Assembly: GCA_002371675.1 (NCBI GenBank)
Contig: DFGE01000021.1
Location: forward strand, 1-50,909
DNA length: 50,909 bases
Source of the DNA: Clostridiales bacterium UBA3758
Lineage (GTDB): Bacteria; Bacillota; Clostridia; Oscillospirales; Oscillospiraceae
Reading direction: 5' to 3'
Part shown: positions 7,729 to 16,395 of the stretch, one piece after another
Numbering within the stretch: position 1 is the stretch's first letter
How the letters are laid out: each line of letters opens with the position of its first letter
The notes under the pieces: generated by a model
Database searches by the model: none
What the model was told of the DNA's origin: nothing
The model's input: only the letters and a program-made list of their open reading frames with translations
Position numbers and translations under genes: made by a program

Positions 7729-9480
7729 TTGGGCGTCACCGAGGTCATCTCCCTGCTGTGCGGGGTTGCCCTGTTTCTGTTTGGCATGTCCCTCATGGGA
7801 GAGGGACTCAAGCGCGTCTCCGGCAGCAAGCTGGAGCCGATCCTCTTCCGTCTTTCCAACACCACGCTGAAGGGCGTGCTGCTGGGCACCGGGGTCACGG
7901 CCGTGATCCAGTCCTCCTGCGCGACTTCCGTCATGGTGGTCGGCTTTGTCAACGCCAGGATGATGAAGCTGCGCCAGGCCATCGGCGTCATTCTCGGCGC
8001 CATCCTCGGCACCTCCATCACCGGCTGGGTCATCTGCCTGAGCTATATCGAAAACAGCGGCGGCCTGAGCAACATCCTATCCACCGCCACGCTCACCGGC
8101 GTTGTGGCGGTCGCGGGCATCCTGCTGCGCATGGTGGGCAAAAATCCCACCACCCACCACGTGGGCGACATCTGTATGGGCTTCGCGGTGCTGATGGTCG
8201 GCATGAGCACGATGAGCGGCGCGGTAAGCGGCCTCGGCAAACAGGCCTGGTTCCTGAATCTCATGAGCTCAATGAAGAACCCCCTGCTGGGCATCCTGGT
8301 CGGCGCGCTGTTCACGGCGATCCTCCAGTCCGCCTCCGCGGCGGTCGGTATCGTGCAGGCGCTCTCTGTCACCGGCGTCATGACGCTGGCTGAGTCGATG
8401 CCGCTTCTGATGGGTGTGTGCATCGGCGCGGCCGCGCCTGTGATGCTCTCCGCCATCGGCGCGAGCGTCGAGGGTCGGCGCACGGCTTACATTTACCTCG
8501 TCGCCTCCGTGATCGGCGTCACGGCCTTCGCCGCGATCTTCCATATCGGTGACGCGATCTTCCATTACCCGTTCATGAACAAGGTCATGAACCCCTTCTC
8601 CATCGCCGGCGTCAACAGCGTGCTGCGTCTGGCGATGCTGCTGATCCTGCTGCCCTTTACCGACGTGCTGGAGGCCATCGTCAGCTTCCTCGTCCGGGAA
8701 AAGACGGACGGAGAGCCCGATCCCTCGCTGCGCCTTGAGGAGCGCTTCATCCACCACCCCGCGCTCGCCATCGAGCAGAGCCGCACCACCATCAACGAGA
8801 TGGCCGAGAAGGCCCGCACCGGACTCGATCTCGCGCTTGATCTGCTTTTCAACTACAATGAAACGAACCGCGCGCGGGTCGAACAGCTCGAGGCCCAGGT
8901 TGACCGCTATGAGGACGTGCTGGGCAGCTACCTCGTCCAGCTCACCGGTCAGGAGCTGAGCGATCTCCAGAACCAGACTGTCACCAAGTACCTGCACACG
9001 CTCTCCGACCTGGAGCGCATCTCCGACCACGCGCTGAATATCGCGGAAAACGCCGACGAGATCCACGAAAAAGGGCTGCACTTCTCCGATGCCGCGCACA
9101 AGGAGCTGGATGTGCTGATCGCAGCGGTCAAGAACGTGGTGCAGCTGGCGATCGACTCCTTCCTCTCCGGCGACCTGGATCAGGCGCGGCACGTGGAGCC
9201 GCTCGAAGAGGTGATCGACAATCTGTGCGACGCGATGAAGCTCCACCATGTGGAGCGCCTGCAGAAGGGCATCTGCACGATCCAGCAGGGCTTCGTGTTC
9301 AACGACTTCGTCACCAACTGCGAGCGCGTGAGCGACCACTGCTCCAACGTAGCGCTGGCGATGCTCGAGCTCAACGCCGGCAACCCCGGCGCGCACGAGC
9401 TGCTCAACCGCATCCGCGAGCGCCACGCCGGCGATTATGATCGCTACCTCGAGACCTACACCGTAAAGTACGAGATCTGA
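7729..9480 (+). CDS. nptA: Na+/phosphate symporter with C-terminal PhoU-like domain
   Basis: About 583 aa. The N-terminal 310 residues form the Na/Pi (NaPi-II/NptA) transport domain with its two inverted QSS-type repeats, VIQSSCATSV and ILQSASAAVG. The C-terminal 200 residues are a PhoU-like helical domain, including two similar helical segments (LSDLERISDHALNIAENA and FVTNCERVSDHCSNVALA). It acts in the cytoplasmic membrane to import inorganic phosphate. Start choice: AAAGGAG ends at 7718, so the GTG at 7720 is too close, while TTG at 7729 is about 10 nt away. The upstream Pho-box-like repeats suggest phosphate control. Confidence 0.88.
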   Translation: MGVTEVISLLCGVALFLFGMSLMGEGLKRVSGSKLEPILFRLSNTTLKGVLLGTGVTAVIQSSCATSVMVVGFVNARMMKLRQAIGVILGAILGTSITGWVICLSYIENSGGLSNILSTATLTGVVAVAGILLRMVGKNPTTHHVGDICMGFAVLMVGMSTMSGAVSGLGKQAWFLNLMSSMKNPLLGILVGALFTAILQSASAAVGIVQALSVTGVMTLAESMPLLMGVCIGAAAPVMLSAIGASVEGRRTAYIYLVASVIGVTAFAAIFHIGDAIFHYPFMNKVMNPFSIAGVNSVLRLAMLLILLPFTDVLEAIVSFLVREKTDGEPDPSLRLEERFIHHPALAIEQSRTTINEMAEKARTGLDLALDLLFNYNETNRARVEQLEAQVDRYEDVLGSYLVQLTGQELSDLQNQTVTKYLHTLSDLERISDHALNIAENADEIHEKGLHFSDAAHKELDVLIAAVKNVVQLAIDSFLSGDLDQARHVEPLEEVIDNLCDAMKLHHVERLQKGICTIQQGFVFNDFVTNCERVSDHCSNVALAMLELNAGNPGAHELLNRIRERHAGDYDRYLETYTVKYEI

Positions 9481-9500
9481 TCGCCTCCGCACAAAGCATA

Positions 9501-9547
9501 AAACGTGATCCCGGGAAGAACTCTTCCCGGGATCACGTTTTTGTTTT
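9501..9547. terminator. Bidirectional terminator
   Basis: A long perfect stem, AACGTGATCCCGGGAAGA and its complement, sits around a short loop and is followed by TTTTTGTTTTT on the plus strand. On the minus strand the preceding A run gives a T tract as well. It separates the convergent symporter and foldase genes. Confidence 0.9.
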
Positions 9548-9564
9548 TCGCGCTTGCCCCCGGA

Positions 9565-10734
9565 TCACTTGTCCGCGAGCAGGCTGCCGAGCAGGTCGGG
9601 GCGGCTGAAGCCCTCGGCGTATGTGAGCTCCTGGGCGGCGGCCGTCTCGTCGAGACGCTCGTTGAACATCGCCTCCGCGGCGAGAACACGGGCGGTGGAG
9701 CCGGAGCCGTAAGGATCGAAGGCGGGCGCGTCGGGGTCGAGCGGCAGGCGGAGGATGATGTGCCAGCCATAATCGCTCTCCACGAGCTCGGCCAGCTCAT
9801 ATTCCCCGACCGAGAGGATGCCTTCCTCGAATGGCTGCACCATGACGCCCTGGCCGGCCTGGAAGAGATAGCCGTCCGGATAGCTGATTTTTCCGCCGTC
9901 CTCGCAGTATTCCTGCTTGAGCTCGGCAAAGCGCGAGACCAGCTTCTCCTGGTCACGGATGGCCTTGAGCTCATCGAGGATCTTCTGCGCCGTCTCGAGC
10001 TTCTCCTCTCTCGCCTCGTCGGAGAGCGGCTCGCCGTTCTCGTCGGTGTTCAGGAAGAGGATGTGGGAGGCGTAGACGTAGTTGTTCTCCTTGAGGTAGG
10101 CAAGCGCCTCCTCGTCGCTGAGCTTCTCGCCGTTCTCGCCATAGAGCGCATTGAAGGTGTTGTTGAGCAGATAGTTCTGGGAGATCATGCGGTCATAGAA
10201 CGCGCGGGACATGTAGCGCTCCGCGAGGTAGGCGTTGAGCTCCTCCTCCGTCGCGCCTTCACCGAAGTTGTGCTGCAGGATCTGCTCGATGTTAGCCGCC
10301 ATTTCGGCCTTATCTGCCTCGGTGAGTCCGCCGCCGTTTTCCGCGGCGATCTTCTCCACTGCGATCAGCTGCTTGAGGGTGTTCTCCGTCTGATCCAGGA
10401 CCAGGTCGGCATAGGTATGTCCCTCGGCGTCATAGGTCGTGCTCCAGTCCATCGCCGTGCCGTAGTAGGCCATCTGGGACTCCTGCTGCGCGATGAGGCT
10501 GGTGAGCGTGCCGATATAGGTATTCCAGTCGATCTCCTCGCCGCCGACCTTCATCACGGTCTCACCGGGCTGATGCGCCGCATAGAGCGTCGTAAAACGG
10601 TCGCCCGCCGCGGGGCCGAGTGTGACGGCGGAGGGGTCCCCCGCCTGAAAGCTGCCGTCCTTCGCGCCGAACGCAGCGATGCCGACAACGGCGATCAGGC
10701 ACACGGCGACCAGGATCCAAATCCATTTTTTCAT
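9565..10734 (-). CDS. PrsA/SurA-like peptidyl-prolyl isomerase (parvulin), membrane-anchored
   Basis: About 389 aa. An N-terminal hydrophobic segment (residues 3-22) acts as signal or anchor; its Cys is not in a clear lipobox, so a lipoprotein is doubtful. The middle is a SurA_N/PrsA-like helical chaperone part. The parvulin (PPIC) domain at about 230-345 is recognised by YASHILF, FAELKQEYCEDGGKI and ESDYGWHIILRL. The likely role is folding of exported proteins at the membrane-wall interface. The ATG at 10734 has AAGGG at a suitable distance. It lies 69 bp downstream of mfd on the same strand, an adjacency common in clostridia. Confidence 0.85.
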   Translation of the reverse strand: MKKWIWILVAVCLIAVVGIAAFGAKDGSFQAGDPSAVTLGPAAGDRFTTLYAAHQPGETVMKVGGEEIDWNTYIGTLTSLIAQQESQMAYYGTAMDWSTTYDAEGHTYADLVLDQTENTLKQLIAVEKIAAENGGGLTEADKAEMAANIEQILQHNFGEGATEEELNAYLAERYMSRAFYDRMISQNYLLNNTFNALYGENGEKLSDEEALAYLKENNYVYASHILFLNTDENGEPLSDEAREEKLETAQKILDELKAIRDQEKLVSRFAELKQEYCEDGGKISYPDGYLFQAGQGVMVQPFEEGILSVGEYELAELVESDYGWHIILRLPLDPDAPAFDPYGSGSTARVLAAEAMFNERLDETAAAQELTYAEGFSRPDLLGSLLADK

Positions 10735-10803
10735 TGTTTTCGTCCCTTTCCAAGAGGATTCTTCGTTCAATATAGCACGCTCGTGCGGATTGCACAAGCC
10801 TTT

Positions 10804-13800
10804 TCAGCTTCCCGCGCCGGTCTCGCCGCCCCAGGCGGCCGCAAAGGCGCGCGCCTCCTCGATGACGCGGTTCTTCGCGCGGATATGCAGGCTCAGGCAG
10901 GGCTTCGACCCGGCCTCGACCCGCAGCCGCGCGTTGTATTCCGGCCTTGCGTAGAGCGCGGAGACCTTCATCATGTCAAAGTCTTTGACGGTAAAGCGCA
11001 GGTAGCCGCCCTTCTGGGCGATATCGGTGATGCCGGCGCGCCCGGCCTCGCCGCGCAGCAGCGCCACATGGATCAGCGCGTTCACGCCCGGCGGCGGATC
11101 GCCGAAGCGGTCAACAAGCTCGTCGGTGAGATCGTCGGCCTCCTCCTCCGTACGGATGGCCGCGATGCGGCGGTAGAGATCCATGCGCTGCTCGGAGGAG
11201 GGCACATAGCGCTCGGGGATGTTCGCGGCGACGGCGAGATCCGCCGAGCATTCGGCCCGCTGCGGCACCGGGATGCCCCGGGCCTCCAGCACCGCCTCGT
11301 TGAGCAGCTTCATGTACATATCGTAGCCCACGTCGATCATGTGGCCGGACTGTTCCGCGCCGAGGAGGTTGCCCGCGCCGCGGATCTCCAGGTCGCGCAT
11401 GGCGATCTTATATCCGGAGCCGAAGGCGGCAAAGTCACGGATGGCCGTGAGGCGCTTCTCGGCGATCTCGGTGAGCACCTTGTCGCGCCGATAGGTGAGA
11501 TAGGCGGAGGCGCGGCGGGTGGAGCGCCCGACGCGGCCGCGGATCTGATGCAGCTGCGCCAGACCGAGCTTGTCCGCGTCCTCGATGATGAGGGTGTTGA
11601 CGTTGGGGATGTCGATACCGGTCTCGATGATGGTGGTGCAGACCAGCACCTGGGTCTCTCCGTTTGCTACGGATTCCATCACGGCCGCGAGCTCCGTCTT
11701 GTCCATCTTCCCGTGTGCCACCGCGATGCTGACGCCCTCGAGGAGCTTCTGCAGGCGGATCGCCGTACGGTCGATGTCCTCGATGCGGTTGTGCAGATAA
11801 TAGACCTGGCCGCCGCGCTGCAGCTCGCGCCGGATGGCGTCAGCCAGCACGTCCCAATCGTGCTCCATGACGAAGGTCTGCACCGGGAGGCGATCCTCCG
11901 GGGGCTCCTCGATAGTGGACATGTCGCGGATGCCGGAGAGCGCCATGTTGAGCGTGCGCGGGATGGGCGTGGCCGAGAGGGTCAGCACGTCCACGCCGCG
12001 GGCAAGCTCCTTGATATGCTCCTTGTGGGTCACGCCGAAGCGCTGCTCCTCGTCCACGACCAGCAGGCCGAGATCCTTGAACTTCACGTCCTTGCTCAGC
12101 AGCCTGTGCGTTCCGATCACGAGATCGCACTTGCCGGAGGCGAGGTCGGCCACCACCTTGGCGCTCTGTCCGCCGGTCTTGAAGCGGCTGAGCACGCCGA
12201 TCGTCACGGGGAAGCCGAAAAAGCGCTGCAGCGCGGTCTGGTAATGCTGCTGCGCGAGCACCGTAGTCGGCACGAGGATGGCGGCCTGCTTGCCGTCGAG
12301 CACGCATTTCATCACCGCGCGCAGGGCGACCTCGGTCTTGCCGAAGCCCACGTCTCCGCAGAGGAGACGGTCCATCGGGACGGAGGCTTCCATGTCGCGC
12401 TTGATCTCGGCCGTGCAGCGGAGCTGATCGTCGGTCTCCGTGTAGCCGAAGTTGTCCTCAAACTCCTGCTGCCACTCGCTGTCCGGCGCGAAGGCGTAGC
12501 CGGGGAGACGCTGGCGCTCGGCATAGAGGGCGATGAGCTTCTTGGCCATGTCCTTCGCGGCGCTCTTGGCGCGGCTGCGGGTCTTGGCCCACTCAGTGCC
12601 GCCCATTTTGGAGAGCTTGACAGGCTTGTCCTCGCCTGCGCCGGTGTATTTCGACACCATGTCCAGCTGCGTGGCGGGCACGTAGAGCGCGTCCGTCCCG
12701 GCGTACTGGAGCTTGATATAGTCCTTTTCAAAGCCGTCGACCTGCATCTTCACCACACCGGCGAAGCGGCCGATACCGTGGTTTTCGTGTACCACGTAAT
12801 CGCCCACCGCGAGGTCGGCGCAGCTCTCGATCCGCTGCTGGCGGGGCGGGAGCTTCTTTTTCGCCTTTTTGCTCCTTGCACGCAGGAGTTGGGCGTCTGT
12901 GAGCACGGCGAGGCGGATACCGGGATATTCCATGCCCGCCGAGAGAGCGCCGACGGCGATGCAGCATTCGCCCGGCTTGGGGAGCGCATCAAGAGGCTCG
13001 CGCAGAGAGGCCTGGATGCCGTGTTCACGGAAAAATTCCTGCAGCACGCGGGCGCGGCGTTCGTCACCCGCGAGGACGACGACGCGGTAATCCTGCCTGC
13101 AGTAGAGCTGCACATCCTCCGCCGCGGCCTGCGCGCTGCCGGCATAGCTTGGCAGCTGCTTGGCGGCGACGGAAGTGAGGGTCCTGGGCGGCACGGGCGT
13201 GCGCCCCACGGTAAAGGCGTCTGCCATGTAGAGCGGGAAATCCCGCAGGCGCGCGGCGAGCGCATCCCAGCTGTCGGCAAAGCCCTCGGCGGAGACGGCG
13301 ATCTGCCCGCGTTTCTGCAGCACCGTCACGTCGTCCGTGAGCTGCTTGATGTAATCCCTGGCCTTTTCGCCGCAGCGGGCGGGCTGATCGAGAAACACGA
13401 GGGCGTTTTCCGGGATGTACTGCAGGCCGCTTGCCGCCGGGTAGAGCACGGGCAAATAGCGGTCGGCGTCCGAGAGAAGCACGCCGTTGCGGAGCCTGTC
13501 GGCGTCGGCGCGCATATTGGCAGCCAGCGTTCCGGCCAGCTCGCTCCTGCTGCGGCTCAGCTTGCGCGCGGCAAAGCTCTCGATCTCCGCCGCCAGGGCC
13601 TCGGGGCCGCCCGCAAACAGGCTCGGCAGGCTCTCGGCGGCCGGCAGGATCGTTACGCGCTCGATATTCTCGGTGCGGCGCTGGCTGACCACGTCGAAGT
13701 TGACCAGGGAATCCACGTCGTCGCCCCAGAACTCGATGCGCACGGGCTCGCGCCCGGAGGGCGAGAAGAAGTCGAGAATGCCGCCGCGGCGGGCAAACTG

Positions 13801-14310
13801 ACCCGGCCCCTCCACCTGTTCGGTGCGGGTATAGCCGCAGCGGACGAGCGCGTCCTCCACGTCCTCGATGGGATAGCTGCCGGTCGCCTCAAGGGTAAAG
13901 GCGGCGCGGCGAAGCGTATCGGGCGGCATCGTGCGCTGCAGCAGCCCGGTGACGGACACGGTCACGACCGGCGCGCCGTTCATGACGGCGGCGAGCGCGG
14001 CGATGCGTTTCTGCTCCGCCTGGCGGGAGGCCGCGTCGGTCGGATAGAAGGTGAAATCGCGCATGCCGAGCGTCACGACCGGCTCGCGCAGCAGGGAGCG
14101 CAGGTCGTTGGCGAAATTCTCGGCGGCGGTGTCGTCCGGGCAGATGACGAAGAGCGGCAGGCCGCTGCGGACGCGCAGTCCCGCCGCGAGATTGGCGCGG
14201 TGGACGGGGGAAAGCCCGGAAACGAGCGCAGGAAGTCCTCCGCTCTCCAGCAGGGAGGGGAGGGCGGCGGCTTCCTTGTTTTCAAATATTTGATTGACTA
14301 ACAGATCCAT
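10804..14310 (-). CDS. mfd: Transcription-repair coupling factor (Mfd)
   Basis: 1168 aa, full length. It displaces RNA polymerase stalled at DNA lesions and recruits UvrA. In order: a UvrB-like N-terminal module (about 1-350), the RNA polymerase interacting CarD-like domain (around GDYVVHENHGIGRF), and a RecG-like SF2 translocase with Walker A GDVGFGKTEVALRA, the DEEQ motif in VVDEEQRFG and the SATPIPRTL motif. The helicase C domain holds IIETGIDIPNVNT and QIRGRVGRS, and the C-terminal D7 domain closes the protein. No Shine-Dalgarno precedes the ATG at 14310, and a -10-like TATACT lies 9 nt upstream, so the mRNA may be nearly leaderless. Confidence 0.97.
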   Translation of the reverse strand: MDLLVNQIFENKEAAALPSLLESGGLPALVSGLSPVHRANLAAGLRVRSGLPLFVICPDDTAAENFANDLRSLLREPVVTLGMRDFTFYPTDAASRQAEQKRIAALAAVMNGAPVVTVSVTGLLQRTMPPDTLRRAAFTLEATGSYPIEDVEDALVRCGYTRTEQVEGPGQFARRGGILDFFSPSGREPVRIEFWGDDVDSLVNFDVVSQRRTENIERVTILPAAESLPSLFAGGPEALAAEIESFAARKLSRSRSELAGTLAANMRADADRLRNGVLLSDADRYLPVLYPAASGLQYIPENALVFLDQPARCGEKARDYIKQLTDDVTVLQKRGQIAVSAEGFADSWDALAARLRDFPLYMADAFTVGRTPVPPRTLTSVAAKQLPSYAGSAQAAAEDVQLYCRQDYRVVVLAGDERRARVLQEFFREHGIQASLREPLDALPKPGECCIAVGALSAGMEYPGIRLAVLTDAQLLRARSKKAKKKLPPRQQRIESCADLAVGDYVVHENHGIGRFAGVVKMQVDGFEKDYIKLQYAGTDALYVPATQLDMVSKYTGAGEDKPVKLSKMGGTEWAKTRSRAKSAAKDMAKKLIALYAERQRLPGYAFAPDSEWQQEFEDNFGYTETDDQLRCTAEIKRDMEASVPMDRLLCGDVGFGKTEVALRAVMKCVLDGKQAAILVPTTVLAQQHYQTALQRFFGFPVTIGVLSRFKTGGQSAKVVADLASGKCDLVIGTHRLLSKDVKFKDLGLLVVDEEQRFGVTHKEHIKELARGVDVLTLSATPIPRTLNMALSGIRDMSTIEEPPEDRLPVQTFVMEHDWDVLADAIRRELQRGGQVYYLHNRIEDIDRTAIRLQKLLEGVSIAVAHGKMDKTELAAVMESVANGETQVLVCTTIIETGIDIPNVNTLIIEDADKLGLAQLHQIRGRVGRSTRRASAYLTYRRDKVLTEIAEKRLTAIRDFAAFGSGYKIAMRDLEIRGAGNLLGAEQSGHMIDVGYDMYMKLLNEAVLEARGIPVPQRAECSADLAVAANIPERYVPSSEQRMDLYRRIAAIRTEEEADDLTDELVDRFGDPPPGVNALIHVALLRGEAGRAGITDIAQKGGYLRFTVKDFDMMKVSALYARPEYNARLRVEAGSKPCLSLHIRAKNRVIEEARAFAAAWGGETGAGS

Positions 14311-14319
14311 AGCGCGGCC

Positions 14320-14348
14320 AGTATAGCAGATTTTTTCCCCACGCGCAA
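14320..14348 (-). promoter_or_regulatory. Candidate mfd promoter
   Basis: On the minus strand TATACT (14325-14320) lies 17 bp after a weak TTGCGC (14348-14343). The -10 ends 9 nt before the mfd start codon, so a transcript from here would have almost no leader. Only the -10 is convincing. Confidence 0.35.
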
Positions 14349-14492
14349 CGGGAAAAAGCGCATCAGGCCGTCGACAATTCGCCGCTCTGGTTTTCTGCTG
14401 TTCGCATCGGCCGGTTTTCGTTCCGTTTTTTCATAATGAGCATCGGGCGAATGATTTTTTTGAATGATTTCGCCATCCTATAATCATTATCC

Positions 14493-15353
14493 CTATTCCG
14501 CCAGCAGATCCACGTCCTCGAGCGTGAGTCCGGGGTGCAGCGCGAGGTTGATCGCGTAGCCGATCAGCCTCCCGGTCTGCGCCACGGCCTGGTCGATCCC
14601 GCGCGGGGTGACGAACATGCCGCGAAGTGCGGCGTCCTCGCCCAGGGCGGAGGCGTCGATCACGGTCGGCACGCCGACAGCGATCACGGGGACGCCGAGG
14701 CTCCGCCGGTCGAGCGCGGGGCGGTCGTTTCCGACGCCGGAGCCGGGGGCGATGCCCGTGTCCGAGACCTGCACGCAGCGGCAGAGGCGAGCGAGATCGC
14801 AGCCGGCAAGCGCATCGACGGCGATCACGGCGTCCGGCTTCAGCGTCTCCGCCATGGCCTTCAGCTGCTCTGCGCTCTCCATGCCGCTGGTGCCGAGCAC
14901 CCCGGGCCGCAGCAGCGCCGCCGAACGAAAGCCCCGGAAGTTCTCCGGCTCGCGCCGCTTCAGGTGCCGCGTCACCAGAACATGGCGCGCGGCACAGCTG
15001 CCCACCGCGTCCGGCGTCACCTCGCCATTGCCCAGCGCCGCCACGAGGACGGACTGCAGGCGGCTCTCGTCCAGGCAGCGGCGCAGCAGGGCGGCCAGCG
15101 CCGAGGCCGCGGCGGGGAACCCCTCGTCAAAGCGCCGCAGCAGGCGCGGCAGCTCCAGCGTGAAGTAGGAACCGACCGGCTTTTTGAGCGCCTGTGCGCC
15201 GCGGGCATCGAGGATCTCCACCGCCGTGACCGCGAGCCCGGCGAGCTTTTCCTCCCGCGCGCGCACGCCGGGCAGCTCCGTCGTCTCCGCGGCGGAGCGC
15301 TTCCAAAGGCTATGCGCTTCGCTCGCGAGATCTGTTCTCCCATTTATTTCCAT
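14493..15353 (-). CDS. gpr: GPR endopeptidase (spore germination protease)
   Basis: About 286 aa. GPR degrades small acid-soluble spore proteins during germination to free the DNA and supply amino acids. It is recognised by the N-terminal RTDLA motif, ALGNGEVTPDAVGSC, LGTSGMESAEQL, VIAVDALA, VSDTGIAPGSGVGN and GVPVIAVGVPTVIDA. The usual family length is around 320-370 aa, so this is a slightly short member. The start at 15353 follows GGAGGAA at normal spacing; an upstream in-frame ATG overlaps that ribosome site and is unlikely. It diverges from rpsT, as in many Firmicutes. The 14311-14492 stretch has no other gene. Confidence 0.93.
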   Translation of the reverse strand: MEINGRTDLASEAHSLWKRSAAETTELPGVRAREEKLAGLAVTAVEILDARGAQALKKPVGSYFTLELPRLLRRFDEGFPAAASALAALLRRCLDESRLQSVLVAALGNGEVTPDAVGSCAARHVLVTRHLKRREPENFRGFRSAALLRPGVLGTSGMESAEQLKAMAETLKPDAVIAVDALAGCDLARLCRCVQVSDTGIAPGSGVGNDRPALDRRSLGVPVIAVGVPTVIDASALGEDAALRGMFVTPRGIDQAVAQTGRLIGYAINLALHPGLTLEDVDLLAE

Positions 15354-15450
15354 TTTTTCTTCCTCCGACACAAGATCTTGTGGGTGTTTTTCAAGAAAAG
15401 CATCCCCTGAATCAAGGCAAAAAATTCTTTGATTTAACGTAAAAAAATGC

Positions 15451-15479
15451 TTGCTTTTCCTATTTTTCTTTGCTATAAT
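15451..15479 (+). promoter_or_regulatory. rpsT promoter
   Basis: TTGCTT (15451-15456), 17 bp, TATAAT (15474-15479). A strong housekeeping promoter, expected for a ribosomal protein gene. Confidence 0.8.
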
Positions 15480-15535
15480 ACCTAAACGCGAGTTAGTCTT
15501 AACTCAATTTTTTAGGAGGAGGTGGCGATCGAAGC

Positions 15536-15799
15536 ATGGCCAATATTAAGTCTTCTGCAAAGAGGGACGAGAAGTCCAAGGAGCTCCGGGCCAAGAACCG
15601 CGCGGAAAAGACCGAGCTCAAGACCATGATGAAGAAGTTTGACGCAGCTGTTGCCGAAGGCAACCGCGAAACAGCCGTCAGTGCCTATAAAGTTGCTGTT
15701 AAGACTGTTGACCGCGCAGCCGGCAAGGGACTGCTGCACAAGAACAATGCAGCTCACAAGAAGTCCGCTATGGCTACGAAGCTCAACGGCATGGAGTAA
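15536..15799 (+). CDS. rpsT: 30S ribosomal protein S20
   Basis: 87 aa and very basic. It begins MANIKSSAKRDEKSKELRAK and keeps the family pattern NRAEKTELKTMMKKF and AGKGLLHKNNAAHKKSAMA. S20 binds the 5' and 3' minor domains of 16S rRNA and helps 30S assembly. An extended Shine-Dalgarno AGGAGGAGGTGG lies upstream. The gene is monocistronic, with its own promoter and terminator. Confidence 0.98.
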   Translation: MANIKSSAKRDEKSKELRAKNRAEKTELKTMMKKFDAAVAEGNRETAVSAYKVAVKTVDRAAGKGLLHKNNAAHKKSAMATKLNGME

Positions 15800-15811
15800 T
15801 TCATCCGCAGC

Positions 15812-15840
15812 AAAAAGGGACGCAGAAATGCGTCCCTTTG
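15812..15840 (+). terminator. rpsT terminator
   Basis: AAAGGGACGCA, a GAAA-like loop and TGCGTCCCTTT form a perfect stem 15 nt after the stop codon. The T run is short. Confidence 0.8.
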
Positions 15841-15880
15841 GCATATCTATCGGGAGTGTTCGAGAATACAGGGCCTGGCA

Positions 15881-15908
15881 AGCAGCGCGTAGCGCTGCTT
15901 TTTTCTTT
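15881..15908 (+). terminator. Second terminator-like hairpin after rpsT
   Basis: AGCAGCG-CGTAG-CGCTGCT is followed directly by TTTTTTCTTTT. It has a better T tract than the first terminator 40 nt upstream. No gene lies between the two, so it may back up rpsT termination or end a short RNA. Confidence 0.65.
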
Positions 15909-16118
15909 TCATCCTTGCTCAGTGCAAAGACCGTATGCAGGCTTTTTCAAGCCTCTCACGCCGCAGAAGCGATTTCCGCCGGAAAGCATGCTATACTATT
16001 ATGTATTGTTATGCGAACTTCGTTACGTTTTGGCGTGTTTTCTGTTCAAATTATTGAACTATTAATGCTGATTGTTCATGCAGCCTGTGCCCTCTTCTTT
16101 CCCGCTTGCCCGGTACGA

Positions 16119-16134
16119 TGTTTCACGTGAAACA
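16119..16134. promoter_or_regulatory. parS site 1
   Basis: TGTTTCACGTGAAACA, a perfect match to the 16-bp palindromic parS consensus bound by ParB/Spo0J. The 15800-16395 gap otherwise holds only terminators and the parA promoter. Confidence 0.95.
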
Positions 16135-16191
16135 AGGATTTGCTTGTTTTGATCTGCAAACAGTTTTTCATACAACACAGTACACAACTGC

Positions 16192-16207
16192 TGTTTCACG
16201 TGAAACA
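16192..16207. promoter_or_regulatory. parS site 2
   Basis: A second perfect TGTTTCACGTGAAACA, starting 73 bp after site 1. Confidence 0.95.
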
Positions 16208-16251
16208 AGTCAAGCTCGAAAACATAATAAAATCAAAAGAAAAAGGGCTGA

Positions 16252-16267
16252 TGTTTCACGTGAAACA
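16252..16267. promoter_or_regulatory. parS site 3
   Basis: A third perfect parS palindrome, starting 60 bp after site 2 and about 50 bp upstream of the parA -35 element. ParB loading here could also affect parAB transcription. Confidence 0.95.
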
Positions 16268-16317
16268 CAAAAAACAGTACCACGATAACGCAGGCCGCGA
16301 AAAATCCATAAGAATGA

Positions 16318-16346
16318 TTGAAAAACGACCGGGATGCTGTTATAAT
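16318..16346 (+). promoter_or_regulatory. parAB promoter
   Basis: TTGAAA (16318-16323), 17 bp, TATAAT (16341-16346), about 50 bp before the parA start. Confidence 0.75.
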
Positions 16347-16395
16347 ATGCCTGCCGAACGAAGCAAGAACAGAACGGTATAAGGACAGAGTACGA

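Noticed and set aside
7720..7731. GTG at 7720 as the symporter start
   Set aside because: It is one or two bases from the Shine-Dalgarno AAAGGAG; the TTG at 7729 has workable spacing.
9505..14301. Very long open frame on the plus strand opposite mfd and the foldase gene
   Set aside because: It is antisense to two clearly homologous genes, crosses their boundary, and its His/Arg/Gly-rich translation is typical of the reverse frame of GC-rich coding DNA.
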